A stretch of DNA of 64,000 nucleotides from Halobacteriovoraceae bacterium. GTDB lineage: Bacteria > Bdellovibrionota > Bacteriovoracia > Bacteriovoracales > Bacteriovoracaceae. The translations under genes were made by a program, and so were the position numbers. Location: contig PAVS01000001.1 of assembly GCA_002713145.1 (NCBI GenBank), forward strand, positions 124,001-188,000, given 5' to 3'. Every line of letters starts with the position of its first letter. Positions within the stretch are counted from its first letter, which is position 1. The notes beneath the pieces are model-generated. The model did not search any database, was not told where the DNA came from, and worked only from the letters and a program-made list of their open reading frames with translations. This document shows positions 36,413 through 45,032 of the stretch, piece by piece.

Positions 36413-36823
36413 ATGGCATTTATTTTTAATACACTTATAAGTATCTTAGGCTTTGTTCTTCTCGATAGTGTTTGGTTTAAATTATTTATGGGGGAGTACT
36501 CTCGACAAACGATTCGTCCCCTTCTCAATATAGGTTCCGATGGCACCATTGATGTCAATTATATCGGGGCTATTGGAGCTTATCTGTGTATGGGGCTTGT
36601 GAGTTCCTTTTTTGTAATGCCAAGGGTGGAAGGCCAGGCAATGCTTATTCAGTTTCTCATCGGTGCACTGGCGGGGCTATTAGTTTATGGGATTTTTGAT
36701 TTAACAAACCTAGCTATTATGAAGGATTACTCTTACAAGTTCGTATTCTTCGATATGCTTTGGGGAAGTTTTATTTTTGGAACGATGACTGTCATTCTTA
36801 AGCTTTTCAAGTTTAATTCATGA
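36413..36823 (+). CDS. DUF2177-like four-helix membrane protein
   Basis: 136 residues with four hydrophobic helices. The start LLDSVWFKLFMGEYSRQTIRP and the centre YGIFDLTNLAIMKDY match the DUF2177 family as I know it, an inner-membrane family of unknown function. It begins three bases after the HELAH gene and is the third gene of that operon. Its end overlaps the convergent PDZ lipoprotein gene by 11 bases. Confidence 0.78.
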   Translation: MAFIFNTLISILGFVLLDSVWFKLFMGEYSRQTIRPLLNIGSDGTIDVNYIGAIGAYLCMGLVSSFFVMPRVEGQAMLIQFLIGALAGLLVYGIFDLTNLAIMKDYSYKFVFFDMLWGSFIFGTMTVILKLFKFNS

Positions 36824-37454
36824 CCTTTTCTTTATATAGATCATAATAATACTGACTGAAGGCTTCTAGATCATTAAGGATCATAATAGGATGTTCTAGG
36901 ATAAGCTCTTTATCACCTCTTTTAACTCCAAGAGATATAGTTCCGTTCTTTGAGATATCATCCCCAAGTTTAAAAATAAGCTTTCTCAATTCAAGCAAAT
37001 TTTTAATTTGTTTACCATTAAAAGTGAGAAGTATATCCCCTGGCTTTACCAGTGAGGGAATATTCACCTTGTCCACTTCCATTATATTGTTTTTTTGGTT
37101 TACAAAATTTATATTGATTACTTTTCTTTTATTTTCAGGATAACAAAAACCTCGAGCTTGAAGTTGCTTAAATTTAAGTCCTTCTATGTTGATAATTTTG
37201 ACGGGAGTTTTTACCGCAGACATAAAGTTAAAGCCAGAATCAAAACAAAGGACATTCAAGGTATGATAGATATAATCACTGATGAGATATTTGCTTGTCT
37301 TCTCTTTCACAATGATATCAAAGTGATATATCCCAGGTTCTTCTTTTTTAAAAGCTATGCCTTCCTCTGGAACATCTAATTTCTTTCTTTTGATGTACTC
37401 GTTTGTTTTGTGAGCACAACTGAATAGGACTAAGAATAGGAGAAGTTTGAACAT
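36813..37454 (-). CDS. PDZ-domain lipoprotein
   Basis: 213 residues with a lipobox (LVLFSC, Cys at about 13). The C-terminal 90 residues fit a PDZ domain: NIPSLVKPGDILLTFNGKQI is the typical loop-strand, followed by ISLGVKRGDKEL. No protease domain is attached, so it is a peptide-binding or scaffolding lipoprotein in the periplasm. It is transcribed alone; the 173-base region to 37628 is a divergent promoter region shared with the stress operon. Confidence 0.75.
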   Translation of the reverse strand: MFKLLLFLVLFSCAHKTNEYIKRKKLDVPEEGIAFKKEEPGIYHFDIIVKEKTSKYLISDYIYHTLNVLCFDSGFNFMSAVKTPVKIINIEGLKFKQLQARGFCYPENKRKVININFVNQKNNIMEVDKVNIPSLVKPGDILLTFNGKQIKNLLELRKLIFKLGDDISKNGTISLGVKRGDKELILEHPIMILNDLEAFSQYYYDLYKEKVMN

Positions 37455-37627
37455 TTTAAAAAAGATATTATAGCTTTTGCCTTAAGTAAATGAAGACCGA
37501 AATTAAGTTTGTTTTAGGTCGCACCGTATTATTAAGATGAAAATTATAAATAAATTTTAATTTGCTACAAGAATAATCAGTAGATTGGTGATTTCATGAC
37601 TCTGAGTACAAGAATAAGGAGTTAATC

Positions 37628-38038
37628 ATGGAATCTCAAGGTAAAACATGGGCAAAAGAATATGCATCAGAAAGCACGAAACCTTTTATAGAGTTATTTA
37701 AAAAATACAGGCATGAGCTTGAACCCTTTATGGATTCCATCCATAGAGCAATTGATGCTGGGGTCCAAGAACTTAGAAAAGAGTCTCGAGAAGAATCTAT
37801 CAAGCAAGATCGTATCGTGGCCAATAGGTTGCAAGAGCTCTCGGATTGGGTGGGTGATGCTGCTCATAAGTTTAAAAATAAATCTGCAGATGAAATTTTA
37901 CAGTCCTTAGAGTCCGAGTGTCAGCAAAAGCCAGCTATGAGCTTTGGGATCACTTATATGTTGGGTTTATTGGGAGGAAGAGTCATAAAACAGATGAAAC
38001 GACCAAGCCAAACATTCAATAGATTTCAATACCATTAA
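37628..38038 (+). CDS. YqjD/DUF883-like membrane-associated stress protein
   Basis: 136 residues, mostly a charged amphipathic helix, ending in a short glycine-containing hydrophobic segment (GITYMLGLLGGRVI) that could associate with the membrane, as in YqjD/ElaB-type ribosome-binding stress proteins. AAGGAG lies seven bases before ATG 37628. It is the first gene of a set of four with a holin-like protein, a DUF3618-like protein and a CsbD-like protein; this grouping is common in stress or stationary-phase operons. Confidence 0.65.
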   Translation: MESQGKTWAKEYASESTKPFIELFKKYRHELEPFMDSIHRAIDAGVQELRKESREESIKQDRIVANRLQELSDWVGDAAHKFKNKSADEILQSLESECQQKPAMSFGITYMLGLLGGRVIKQMKRPSQTFNRFQYH

Positions 38039-38053
38039 GAAGAGGAGATAAAA

Positions 38054-38509
38054 ATGGAACAACAACATGAGATTTTAGAAAAACATACAGATATTTCACC
38101 CAACCAACACTCAACTTTTAAAAGTGAATGGAAAGAATCAGCCCAAGAGCTCTTAGATGATTTGACCTTGTTGGTTGAAAAACAAAAAAAACTCGTGAGA
38201 GCAGAAGTCAGTGAAAAAAGTGATGACTTAAAAAATGGATTTGAAAGCATAGGCTTAGGAGCAGCGCTTTTGATCATGTTTTTGCAAGCCTTTACAGCTT
38301 TAATTGTCATTGCTTTAAATAATTTTATGGCATTATGGGCCGCAGTTTCGATTACGACAGTTGTACTCGGAGCCCTGGGGTATACAGTCTTAAGATATGG
38401 AACAAGTAAATTGTCCTTAAAAAAATTACTTCCCAAAAAATCGATTCACACCATGAATTTAATGTCATCTCGAATAAAGGAGTCCTATCATGCACTCAGA
38501 CACTCATAA
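38054..38509 (+). CDS. YqjE/holin-superfamily membrane protein
   Basis: 151 residues with a charged coiled N-terminal half and two adjacent membrane helices at about 72-95 and 98-120 (LGAALLIMFLQAFTALIVIA), followed by a basic tail. This is the layout of YqjE-like, holin-X-superfamily proteins. AGGAG precedes ATG 38054. It overlaps the next gene by 20 bases. Despite the holin name these cellular relatives are linked to stress and not to lysis; no phage genes are near. Confidence 0.7.
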   Translation: MEQQHEILEKHTDISPNQHSTFKSEWKESAQELLDDLTLLVEKQKKLVRAEVSEKSDDLKNGFESIGLGAALLIMFLQAFTALIVIALNNFMALWAAVSITTVVLGALGYTVLRYGTSKLSLKKLLPKKSIHTMNLMSSRIKESYHALRHS

Positions 38510-39287
38510 AAGCTCAGATGAATGGCAAAAAGAAGTCGAAATTCAACTGGCTAAGGTCTCAGACGATATGAGAAAAATAGACGAGAACCTCACCCCCGGA
38601 AGAATTATTGATAAAGCCATTTTTAATAAATTTCATGGTGACCGACTGGCGATGTTAGAGCATTTAAAGAACAGACCGATAGGAACGGCCATGTTGGCTT
38701 CTGGAATTCTTGCTCTGGGACAAGATGAAGAGTCCAGAGAAAACATGAAATATAAGATGCAAGTGAAAAAAGGGGAGTATTCGGCAAGGTATCAAATCGC
38801 TAAAAATAAGCTTGCTGATAAGGTTGATCACCTTAAAGAAAATATATCAAGCCACGAGAAGAATATTAAAATTCCTCATCCTCATACAGAATATAAAAGT
38901 CATCGAATTGATAATGAGGAAGAGTTTTTAACCCGTGATGCAAATATAACGATGAACGATGAGTTTAGGGAAGACTCCTACTCATTACATAATGAGCATC
39001 ATTCTAAAGTTGAAGATTTAAAAAATAAGTCCAAAGAAAACTATAGGCAGGCTAAAGAGAGCTTAGCATCAACGATAGATGAACACCCGCTCTCTATAGC
39101 GGCTCTTGGCTTTTCATTAGGCGCCTTAAGCGCAAGTGGCTTTCCAGCTTCTGAAAGAGAAACGCAATTTGCTCAAGAAACTGGTGCTGATTTTTTTCAA
39201 AAACTCTCTGAGGATTTTGATCAAGCCTTAAACAAGAGCGTGGATTTACTTCGAGATCGCTTTATTAAAGATTTAGGAAGGATTTAG
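38490..39287 (+). CDS. DUF3618-like membrane-associated protein
   Basis: 265 residues. The first 60 residues resemble DUF3618 (VEIQLAKVSDDMRKIDENLT, then PGRIIDKA), usually partnered with YqjE-like proteins. The middle is highly charged and helical; near 200-225 a short hydrophobic segment, LSIAALGFSLGALSASGFP, may sit on the membrane. An AAAGGAG site is inside the preceding gene. It completes a YqjD-YqjE-DUF3618 set that probably tethers complexes to the inner membrane under stress. Confidence 0.68.
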   Translation: MHSDTHKSSDEWQKEVEIQLAKVSDDMRKIDENLTPGRIIDKAIFNKFHGDRLAMLEHLKNRPIGTAMLASGILALGQDEESRENMKYKMQVKKGEYSARYQIAKNKLADKVDHLKENISSHEKNIKIPHPHTEYKSHRIDNEEEFLTRDANITMNDEFREDSYSLHNEHHSKVEDLKNKSKENYRQAKESLASTIDEHPLSIAALGFSLGALSASGFPASERETQFAQETGADFFQKLSEDFDQALNKSVDLLRDRFIKDLGRI

Positions 39288-39395
39288 CTTAATTTTCGTT
39301 TAAATATTTAGACAACACCTAAATTTAATCGACATGAATAATTTGGTAACCAACGCTAATATAAATTCAGAGTTTAACAATAAACTAAGGAGCAA

Positions 39396-39596
39396 ATGAT
39401 GAATAATGATCAATTTGAAGGAAAATGGAAAGAGATGAAAGGTAAAGTTCAACAGAAGTGGGGAAAACTTACTGATGATGACATGGATAGAATTGAAGGA
39501 AAAAGAACAGAGCTAGAAGGTCGTGTTCAAGAGCGTTATGGTAGAACCAAAGATGAAGCTAAGCGTGAAGTGGATGACTTTATTCACCGACTCTAA
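39396..39596 (+). CDS. CsbD-family stress protein
   Basis: 66 residues, very hydrophilic, with the CsbD signature: QFEGKWKEMKGKVQQKWG near the start, then LTDDDMDRIEGKR and LEGRVQERYG. CsbD proteins are abundant under general stress and stationary phase; their molecular role is unknown. AAGGAG precedes two adjacent ATG codons at 39396/39399. It follows the YqjD-like operon after 108 bases and ends at a strong terminator, so it may have its own promoter in 39288-39395. Confidence 0.92.
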   Translation: MMNNDQFEGKWKEMKGKVQQKWGKLTDDDMDRIEGKRTELEGRVQERYGRTKDEAKREVDDFIHRL

Positions 39597-39623
39597 TGAA
39601 ATTCAAAAAGTGAATTTAAATAG

Positions 39624-39647
39624 AGGCCCTGAGAGGGCCTTTTTTTT
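39624..39647 (+). terminator. intrinsic terminator after csbD-like gene
   Basis: Perfect 7-bp GC-rich stem AGGCCCT/AGGGCCT with a three-base loop (39624-39640) followed by a run of T to 39647. It closes the stress operon. Confidence 0.93.
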
Positions 39648-39742
39648 GTTATCAAATTAAAAACATTACAACATATTTCAATCAAGAAAATCTCTTCAGT
39701 TTTGTATAAACTTAGACAAGTGTTTAACTCAGAAGGGAGAGT

Positions 39743-40357
39743 ATGCTAACTTTTATAAAATCATTTTTCACATCAGTCATTGATCTCGAAAATTTAGACT
39801 ACCAGCCAGCCGAAAAAGGGTTTGGTCCCCTTATTATCAAAACGTTTTATATAGAAGTCCCTCCTTCAGAGGTGAGTATTTCAGAAGCTTTTGGAAAACT
39901 GAAAAAAAATATCAATAAATTTAGGCCTGTGTTCGTGGGAAAAATTAGATCTGCTGACGAAATCAAACTAGAGAACGGACGGCGAATGATTTTAAAACTT
40001 GTTGGCCCATACAATGGTCCTGTTGAAGTTCAGAACGTCACAGATAAAAGTTTTAAATTAGTGACTCTCGATAATCATCCCGAAGCCGGATTTATTGAAT
40101 TTTCGATTATTGAAGGGCAAAGAAATTACTTTAAAATACATTCTGAAGTGAGAGCGAATGAGATTTTTTTCTATATTTCTTATCACTATTTTAAGATAGC
40201 AAGCCTCGTCCAAGATCGCATCTCAATTGGTTTTATTAAGAAGTTTTATCAATATGTGACAGGGAGTAAAGCTCACACCTCACAGGTATGCATTTCTAAA
40301 AAAATTATAAGAGACAAAAAACGTATTCAGCCGAGACTTAAATACTTAAAGCAATGA
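39743..40357 (+). CDS. hypothetical protein, possibly DUF1990/UPF0548-like
   Basis: 204 residues with no membrane segment and a GGGAG ribosome site. The centre (FVGKIRSADEIKLENGRRMILK, then TLDNHPEAGFIEFSII) recalls DUF1990/UPF0548 proteins, where a Gly-His-Pro-Glu element precedes a strand; similarity is moderate. The C-terminus is basic. The next gene starts inside its stop (four-base overlap), giving a two-gene operon with a small membrane protein. Function unknown. Confidence 0.5.
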   Translation: MLTFIKSFFTSVIDLENLDYQPAEKGFGPLIIKTFYIEVPPSEVSISEAFGKLKKNINKFRPVFVGKIRSADEIKLENGRRMILKLVGPYNGPVEVQNVTDKSFKLVTLDNHPEAGFIEFSIIEGQRNYFKIHSEVRANEIFFYISYHYFKIASLVQDRISIGFIKKFYQYVTGSKAHTSQVCISKKIIRDKKRIQPRLKYLKQ

Positions 40358-40962
40358 AAGCCCTGAGGAAATTAAGAAAAACTATTATCCCCAAAGTCTT
40401 TTTGATTTTGCTCTTTCTTATATGCTGTCTTGTTGGGTATATGACTTTTCGCTATTATTATAATGTCTCTGGCCAGTTTCCCTTCACTCAAGAGTTTATT
40501 TTAGTCTTAGTTGGTGTTATTTCTACGGTGCTTGTCACTGCCATTCTGCTGATACAGCAATCGAATCTTGATTTAAGAAAAGAAGAAAAAGTTATTTTAC
40601 TAGCCCAAAAAAAAACGATCTATATGTCAATTATTGAGAAAGTGGCCAAAATGGTTGATAAGCGAGTCATTGATAAACGAGGTATCTCTGAAATTAGAAT
40701 CATAAATCATAAATTATCTATGTTTGGAAGCATACCTGTTGTAGATAATTTTAATAATATTTTAGACCTGATGCTCGACTCTCTTCGCAACGGAGTCTTG
40801 TCAGAGGAGCAAGCTGAAGAAATCATGCACTCTATTGCCAGACTCACTTTTGATATGCGAGTGGATTTATTAGGTGAGATCGAAGGGGGAGATACATCAG
40901 AAGTCCTAGATAGTATTATATCGAATTCTATTGATATTGAACAAGCAGATGACGAAGTTTAG
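40354..40962 (+). CDS. two-helix membrane protein with cytoplasmic helical domain
   Basis: 202 residues; membrane helices at about 13-33 and 46-68, then a charged, helical cytoplasmic domain of about 130 residues with no motif I know. The four-base overlap with the previous gene implies coupled translation. The convergent neighbour overlaps by a shared stop tetranucleotide (40959-40962). Unassigned. Confidence 0.6.
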   Translation: MKALRKLRKTIIPKVFLILLFLICCLVGYMTFRYYYNVSGQFPFTQEFILVLVGVISTVLVTAILLIQQSNLDLRKEEKVILLAQKKTIYMSIIEKVAKMVDKRVIDKRGISEIRIINHKLSMFGSIPVVDNFNNILDLMLDSLRNGVLSEEQAEEIMHSIARLTFDMRVDLLGEIEGGDTSEVLDSIISNSIDIEQADDEV

Positions 40963-41504
40963 CTAAAGACTCGTCTCATCCTAAAATTAAGCTCCTGAAT
41001 AAAGATTTGAAACTTACTCAAGATATGATCATGCTTAAGGGATTCTTTTTGAATCATTCCTCTATAATCTTTCTCCGAGATAATGATTTCACTTAATTGT
41101 TGGTTATTAATAATAAAACAAGTGTCTTTGAACTTTGGTTCATCAAAGTTTAGCGGGTGGTATTTATTATTGAGTTTTTGGACTCTTAATAATTCTAAAA
41201 ACAAGCAAGGGTCTACAATTTTATTTGGATCCATAAAGATGAGTTGCTGAGAGTGAGAGCGTTCAAGTATTTTTTCAAGTATATCAAATAAATCAGAGCC
41301 TTCATCCCAAGTCATTGAACTCAAAGAGTAACCATAAGGAATGTCAATCAACTTAAATTTCTTTTTAAAGATAAGGAAGTGGTGTCGGGGTGGAATGACC
41401 GAATTCATCACATTGTGGATGAGTTCTTTTATATTACAATTTTCGTCTTCAATAACAGTGACTAGATCAAATAATTTATGTTTTGGCATCGCAGAACTCC
41501 TCAC
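40959..41504 (-). CDS. hypothetical cytoplasmic protein
   Basis: 181 residues without membrane segments. An alternation of strands and helices (LIFMDPNKIVDPCLFLELLRVQ) recalls an ATPase- or MEDS-like fold such as sensor proteins that bind a kinase, but no Walker motif or other diagnostic signature is present. Transcribed alone, divergent from the alcohol dehydrogenase gene across about 150 bases. Unassigned. Confidence 0.5.
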   Translation of the reverse strand: MRSSAMPKHKLFDLVTVIEDENCNIKELIHNVMNSVIPPRHHFLIFKKKFKLIDIPYGYSLSSMTWDEGSDLFDILEKILERSHSQQLIFMDPNKIVDPCLFLELLRVQKLNNKYHPLNFDEPKFKDTCFIINNQQLSEIIISEKDYRGMIQKESLKHDHILSKFQIFIQELNFRMRRVFS

Positions 41505-41656
41505 AGCTACAAATAGTATTTGAAGAAGTTCATAGAGTTGTTATAGCTAATTATAAAGTTTGATTAAAAATCTAAATATAATCTCTATTTATCAATGTGG
41601 CTCCCCTGGCTTCAGCAGGATAAGCTATCAAGCTGAAAATGAATGAGGAGTCAGAA

Positions 41657-42766
41657 ATGGAAGTATTTGGATATGGAGCTTTAAAGTCAGGTGAAAAACT
41701 AAAATTAGTAAAGTTCAATAGGGAGAGTGCCAGAGAAAATGAAATAGAATTTGAACTTTCCCATTGTGGTATTTGTCACTCAGATCTGCATTTTGCTCAT
41801 AATGACTGGGGAATGACTGAATACCCCTGTGTTCCAGGGCACGAGCTCTCGGGAAAAGTCACTAATGTCGGAGACAAGGTTTCCAAATTTAAAGTTGGTG
41901 ATCGTATTGGTGTGGGTTGTATCATAGATAGCTGTGGTGAATGCGATATGTGCAAAAAAGATCTGGAGAATTACTGTAAAGGACCCAGAGGTGCCACCAT
42001 GACCTATGGGGGAACCATGGGAGAAAGTGAGATTAACACCTATGGTGGATATTCCACTCACTTTGTTGTGAAAGAAGATTTTGCAATTACAATTCCGGAT
42101 AAACTAGAGTCTGAATATGTCGGGCCTATTCTCTGTGCTGGTATCACGGTCTATTCACCCATGAAAAACTGGGAGCTTCAAAAAGGGCAAACTCTAGGTG
42201 TCGCTGGTATAGGTGGACTTGGACATATGGCGATCAAAATTGGAAAAGCTCTTGGTGCTGAAGTGGTAGCCTTGACCCGAAGTGAGGATAAAAAAGATAA
42301 AATCTTAGAGATGGGAGCTGATAAAGTTATTATTACAAAAAATGATGAAGAGATGGAAAAAGCGGCCCAAAGTATCGATCTTATGATCAATACGATTCCA
42401 GTGGCCCATGATATTTCACCCTATATTCCTTTGATGAAGCATGATGGTAATATTGTTATTGTAGGGAATCTTGAAAAAATTCCTGAGTTTGAATCAGGAC
42501 CATTAGTCTTTAATCGAATTTCAATCGCAGGCTCGCTTATAGGCGGAATCAAAGAAACTCAAGAGGTTATTGATCTCTGTGCCAAGCACGATATTAGGCC
42601 TGAGATAAAAAAAGTAAAGGCCAATGAAATAAACGATGTCTTTTCTGAGTTAAAGGAAGGATCGAGTTCTAATTATCGTCATGTGATTGAGATCGATTCT
42701 TTAAAAGAAGAAGGTAAAAATAAGGATGCTGAAGAAATAAAAGCTCCTCTAAGATATGCTGAGTAA
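41657..42766 (+). CDS. zinc-dependent alcohol dehydrogenase (YahK/cinnamyl type)
   Basis: 369 residues from ATG 41657, selected because GAGGAG sits six bases before it; an in-frame ATG at 41639 lacks a site. Medium-chain dehydrogenase features: catalytic zinc ligands in HCGICHSDLH and PGHE, the four structural cysteines in CGECDMCKKDLENYC, and the nucleotide motif GIGGLGHMAI. NADPH-dependent aldehyde reduction is usual for this subgroup. Single gene with no operon partner; may follow the stress genes in detoxifying aldehydes. Confidence 0.92.
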   Translation: MEVFGYGALKSGEKLKLVKFNRESARENEIEFELSHCGICHSDLHFAHNDWGMTEYPCVPGHELSGKVTNVGDKVSKFKVGDRIGVGCIIDSCGECDMCKKDLENYCKGPRGATMTYGGTMGESEINTYGGYSTHFVVKEDFAITIPDKLESEYVGPILCAGITVYSPMKNWELQKGQTLGVAGIGGLGHMAIKIGKALGAEVVALTRSEDKKDKILEMGADKVIITKNDEEMEKAAQSIDLMINTIPVAHDISPYIPLMKHDGNIVIVGNLEKIPEFESGPLVFNRISIAGSLIGGIKETQEVIDLCAKHDIRPEIKKVKANEINDVFSELKEGSSSNYRHVIEIDSLKEEGKNKDAEEIKAPLRYAE

Positions 42767-42804
42767 AGTTGATTCATACACAATGAGTTGAGATTTTAGT
42801 GTAT

Positions 42805-44976
42805 TTATATACTTCTTGACTCATTTATCCTGTTGAGAATTTGAGCAGCTGCATGAGCATCACACATCGCTCTATGGTGTTGAGTTAAATCAATATTGAA
42901 TTCTCTACATAGGTTTTTTAAACTATAAGATTTAAGTCCTTTAAAATGTTTTCTTGATTGTGAACATGTACAGAATGTTGGCATCGTAAAATCGATTCCT
43001 GCTCTTTTGAATTCCCTTTGGATAAAGCTATAATCAAAACGAACATTATGGGCCACAAAAATACTCCCTTCAAAAATACTCATTAAAGACTCTTTAATTT
43101 CGTCAAATGTTGGGGCATTCGCGACCATATCATTATTTATTCCTGTGAGCTGCTGGATCTTAATAGGAATAGAGCGCTCAGGGTTTATGAGACTTTCAAA
43201 AGTATCAATGACTTCACCATTTTTTATTTTTACAACTCCTATTTCTGTGATGCGATGAAAGTTGGCCCGTCCCCCTGTGGTTTCTACATCGATTACACAA
43301 TAGGTTTGATCGGGGTTAAATTTATAATCACAACGAATGACTTCCACTTCAAAACCAGCTGAGTTCAACGTTTCAATTTGATTCATTTGGTTGAGGCGTA
43401 GTTGATCCGTAAGAGTTTTTATTTCAATTAATTTAACCTTACCCTTTTTATAGAGAGCGAGGTCAGGAAATCCGTCGTTATTCTTTAAGTAATTATCAAC
43501 TAAGCTGCTCAAAACTTGGGCTATTGCTCCTGGAGGGGAGTGATCCCATAACTCTTTTATTCTATCAAAGAGATAATTTTTCCATCTAAAAATAGAATTA
43601 TCTCTCCCGTAGAGTCGGGTGATTTTTTTTAACAACTCTTGGGGAAATTGTGGGTGATCAAGAGATGAGAGTTTTTGGTCAATTTCTGATCTGAATACCT
43701 GTGCAAAGGTATTTTCTAAAATTGTGTTGGGGAGTCTATCAAATTCTGTAAAAAACTGGGATCGTTCATCTTCAAAAATCTCTTCCCAAAAAACCAATCC
43801 AAAGAGTGCACGCCAAATATAATTTTCAAATCTACGAACCACATACCCTTGCTTTTCAAAATAATACTTTGCTCCATTTTCAGGTGATTGAAGAAAGGCT
43901 TCATCTATAGATATTTGTTGTGACTCTTTGAGTATAGCGGTTCTGATAGAGAGTTGTTTTCCATCTTTAAATTTTTTGTTGTAAAGATTAAAACAGTAAT
44001 GAAATTCCTCTTCTGAATGAGGAAACTCAATTGTGTCTTTTAATATATTCCTAAGCTCATCCAATAAGTTCTCTTTGGCCAAAAAGGTAATATATAGTTT
44101 TTTCGCAGGGAACATTGTGGCACGTTTAAGTAAGGTCAGCTTTTCTAGATTATTGAGATGAAATTTTTTAATCACTAAGTCGAGTAAGATATTGAAAAGC
44201 TCTTCTGTCTTTACATCCGTATATGGCTTTTGTAGGATTTGATGAAAGTATTTCTTTTCTTCATCTGAAAAACCAATTTTGTTTTCCTTAAGGCAAGAGA
44301 TTGCCTTTTTCAGCTGAAAAAAATAAAATATATTCTGCTCGGAGGAAAATCTCGCAGCATCACTTCTAAAATGTTTGTTTGTTTTTCTAAAACCTAATTC
44401 ACTTTGAGCTAAAACTTGGACGTTTCGATCTAGCTTCCCGAAATAAAGAAAATATATGTACTGAAATGAAGTTTCAAACTTAAAACGATAAAAACAAGTT
44501 TCAATCATTCTCTCTTGAGAATATAAATGAAGCGCCAGCTCTTTGAGTTCGCCTACGCGTAATGATTTTTTAAAAGGAACATTATTTAAAGTGAGCATAT
44601 GAACTAGCTCGGACTTTGTCAGCTGAGCGACCAAAGGAAAGTAAAATTCCTTATCAATACTTATAAAGTGACCTTCTTTAATAAAATTTTGAAATATGAC
44701 TGACTCGTGATTGATATCAAGACAGTATTTTTTACTCGTTCTATAAACTGAAATTTTTAAGGAAGAAAGTTTGACTGTAAAAAGTTTTTCATCACGAGAA
44801 AGACTGTTATAAAAATTGAGAAACTCAACCACAGTAGGATCATTTCCATAGTATTTCAGGATGTGGTCCATAATGATCTGAAAGTGCTCCAGATAATAAC
44901 CAGCAGAGAGCTCTTTTCTTTGAATATGACTTTTTTTCTTATATCTTACGCGCATAGATAGACAAATACTAAACAT
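42805..44976 (-). CDS. FAN1-like VRR-NUC nuclease fused to a DnaQ-type 3'-5' exonuclease
   Basis: 723 residues. The N-terminal half is FAN1-like, including a SAP-like segment at about 112-150 (LVHMLTLNNVPFKKSLRVGE). A VRR-NUC nuclease core follows at about 475-530, with GFPDLALY (D505) and the IEIKT lysine/glutamate motif. From about 555 a DEDDh exonuclease begins: IDVETTGG (D563, E565), VAHNVRFD, and late HHRAMCDAHA. Eukaryotic FAN1 unhooks DNA interstrand cross-links. The fusion joins a structure-specific nuclease to a trimming exonuclease. Start 44976, or 44955 (MRVRYKK), is uncertain. It is divergent from the radical SAM repair gene, with a palindrome between the start codons. Confidence 0.85.
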   Translation of the reverse strand: MFSICLSMRVRYKKKSHIQRKELSAGYYLEHFQIIMDHILKYYGNDPTVVEFLNFYNSLSRDEKLFTVKLSSLKISVYRTSKKYCLDINHESVIFQNFIKEGHFISIDKEFYFPLVAQLTKSELVHMLTLNNVPFKKSLRVGELKELALHLYSQERMIETCFYRFKFETSFQYIYFLYFGKLDRNVQVLAQSELGFRKTNKHFRSDAARFSSEQNIFYFFQLKKAISCLKENKIGFSDEEKKYFHQILQKPYTDVKTEELFNILLDLVIKKFHLNNLEKLTLLKRATMFPAKKLYITFLAKENLLDELRNILKDTIEFPHSEEEFHYCFNLYNKKFKDGKQLSIRTAILKESQQISIDEAFLQSPENGAKYYFEKQGYVVRRFENYIWRALFGLVFWEEIFEDERSQFFTEFDRLPNTILENTFAQVFRSEIDQKLSSLDHPQFPQELLKKITRLYGRDNSIFRWKNYLFDRIKELWDHSPPGAIAQVLSSLVDNYLKNNDGFPDLALYKKGKVKLIEIKTLTDQLRLNQMNQIETLNSAGFEVEVIRCDYKFNPDQTYCVIDVETTGGRANFHRITEIGVVKIKNGEVIDTFESLINPERSIPIKIQQLTGINNDMVANAPTFDEIKESLMSIFEGSIFVAHNVRFDYSFIQREFKRAGIDFTMPTFCTCSQSRKHFKGLKSYSLKNLCREFNIDLTQHHRAMCDAHAAAQILNRINESRSI

Positions 44977-45014
44977 GATTTCAAATGTTTAGCTTGCTCA
45001 AATTGTATTTTATC

Positions 45015-45027
45015 CGTATATTATACG
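45015..45027. promoter_or_regulatory. 13-bp palindrome in the divergent DNA-repair promoter
   Basis: CGTATATTATACG is symmetrical about its central T. It lies five bases upstream of the radical SAM start ATG 45033 and 38 bases from the FAN1-like start. Such placement would let one repressor cover both genes. It does not match the TTAC-N3-GTAA box I know for Bdellovibrio LexA. Confidence 0.4.
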
Positions 45028-45032
45028 TAAGT

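Noticed and set aside
38054-38509. Prophage holin
   Set aside because: The holin-like fold occurs in a cellular YqjD-YqjE-CsbD stress group; no endolysin or phage gene is near.
45015-45027. LexA box upstream of the repair genes
   Set aside because: The palindrome does not fit TTAC-N3-GTAA, the box known for Bdellovibrio LexA, so I leave the regulator unnamed.
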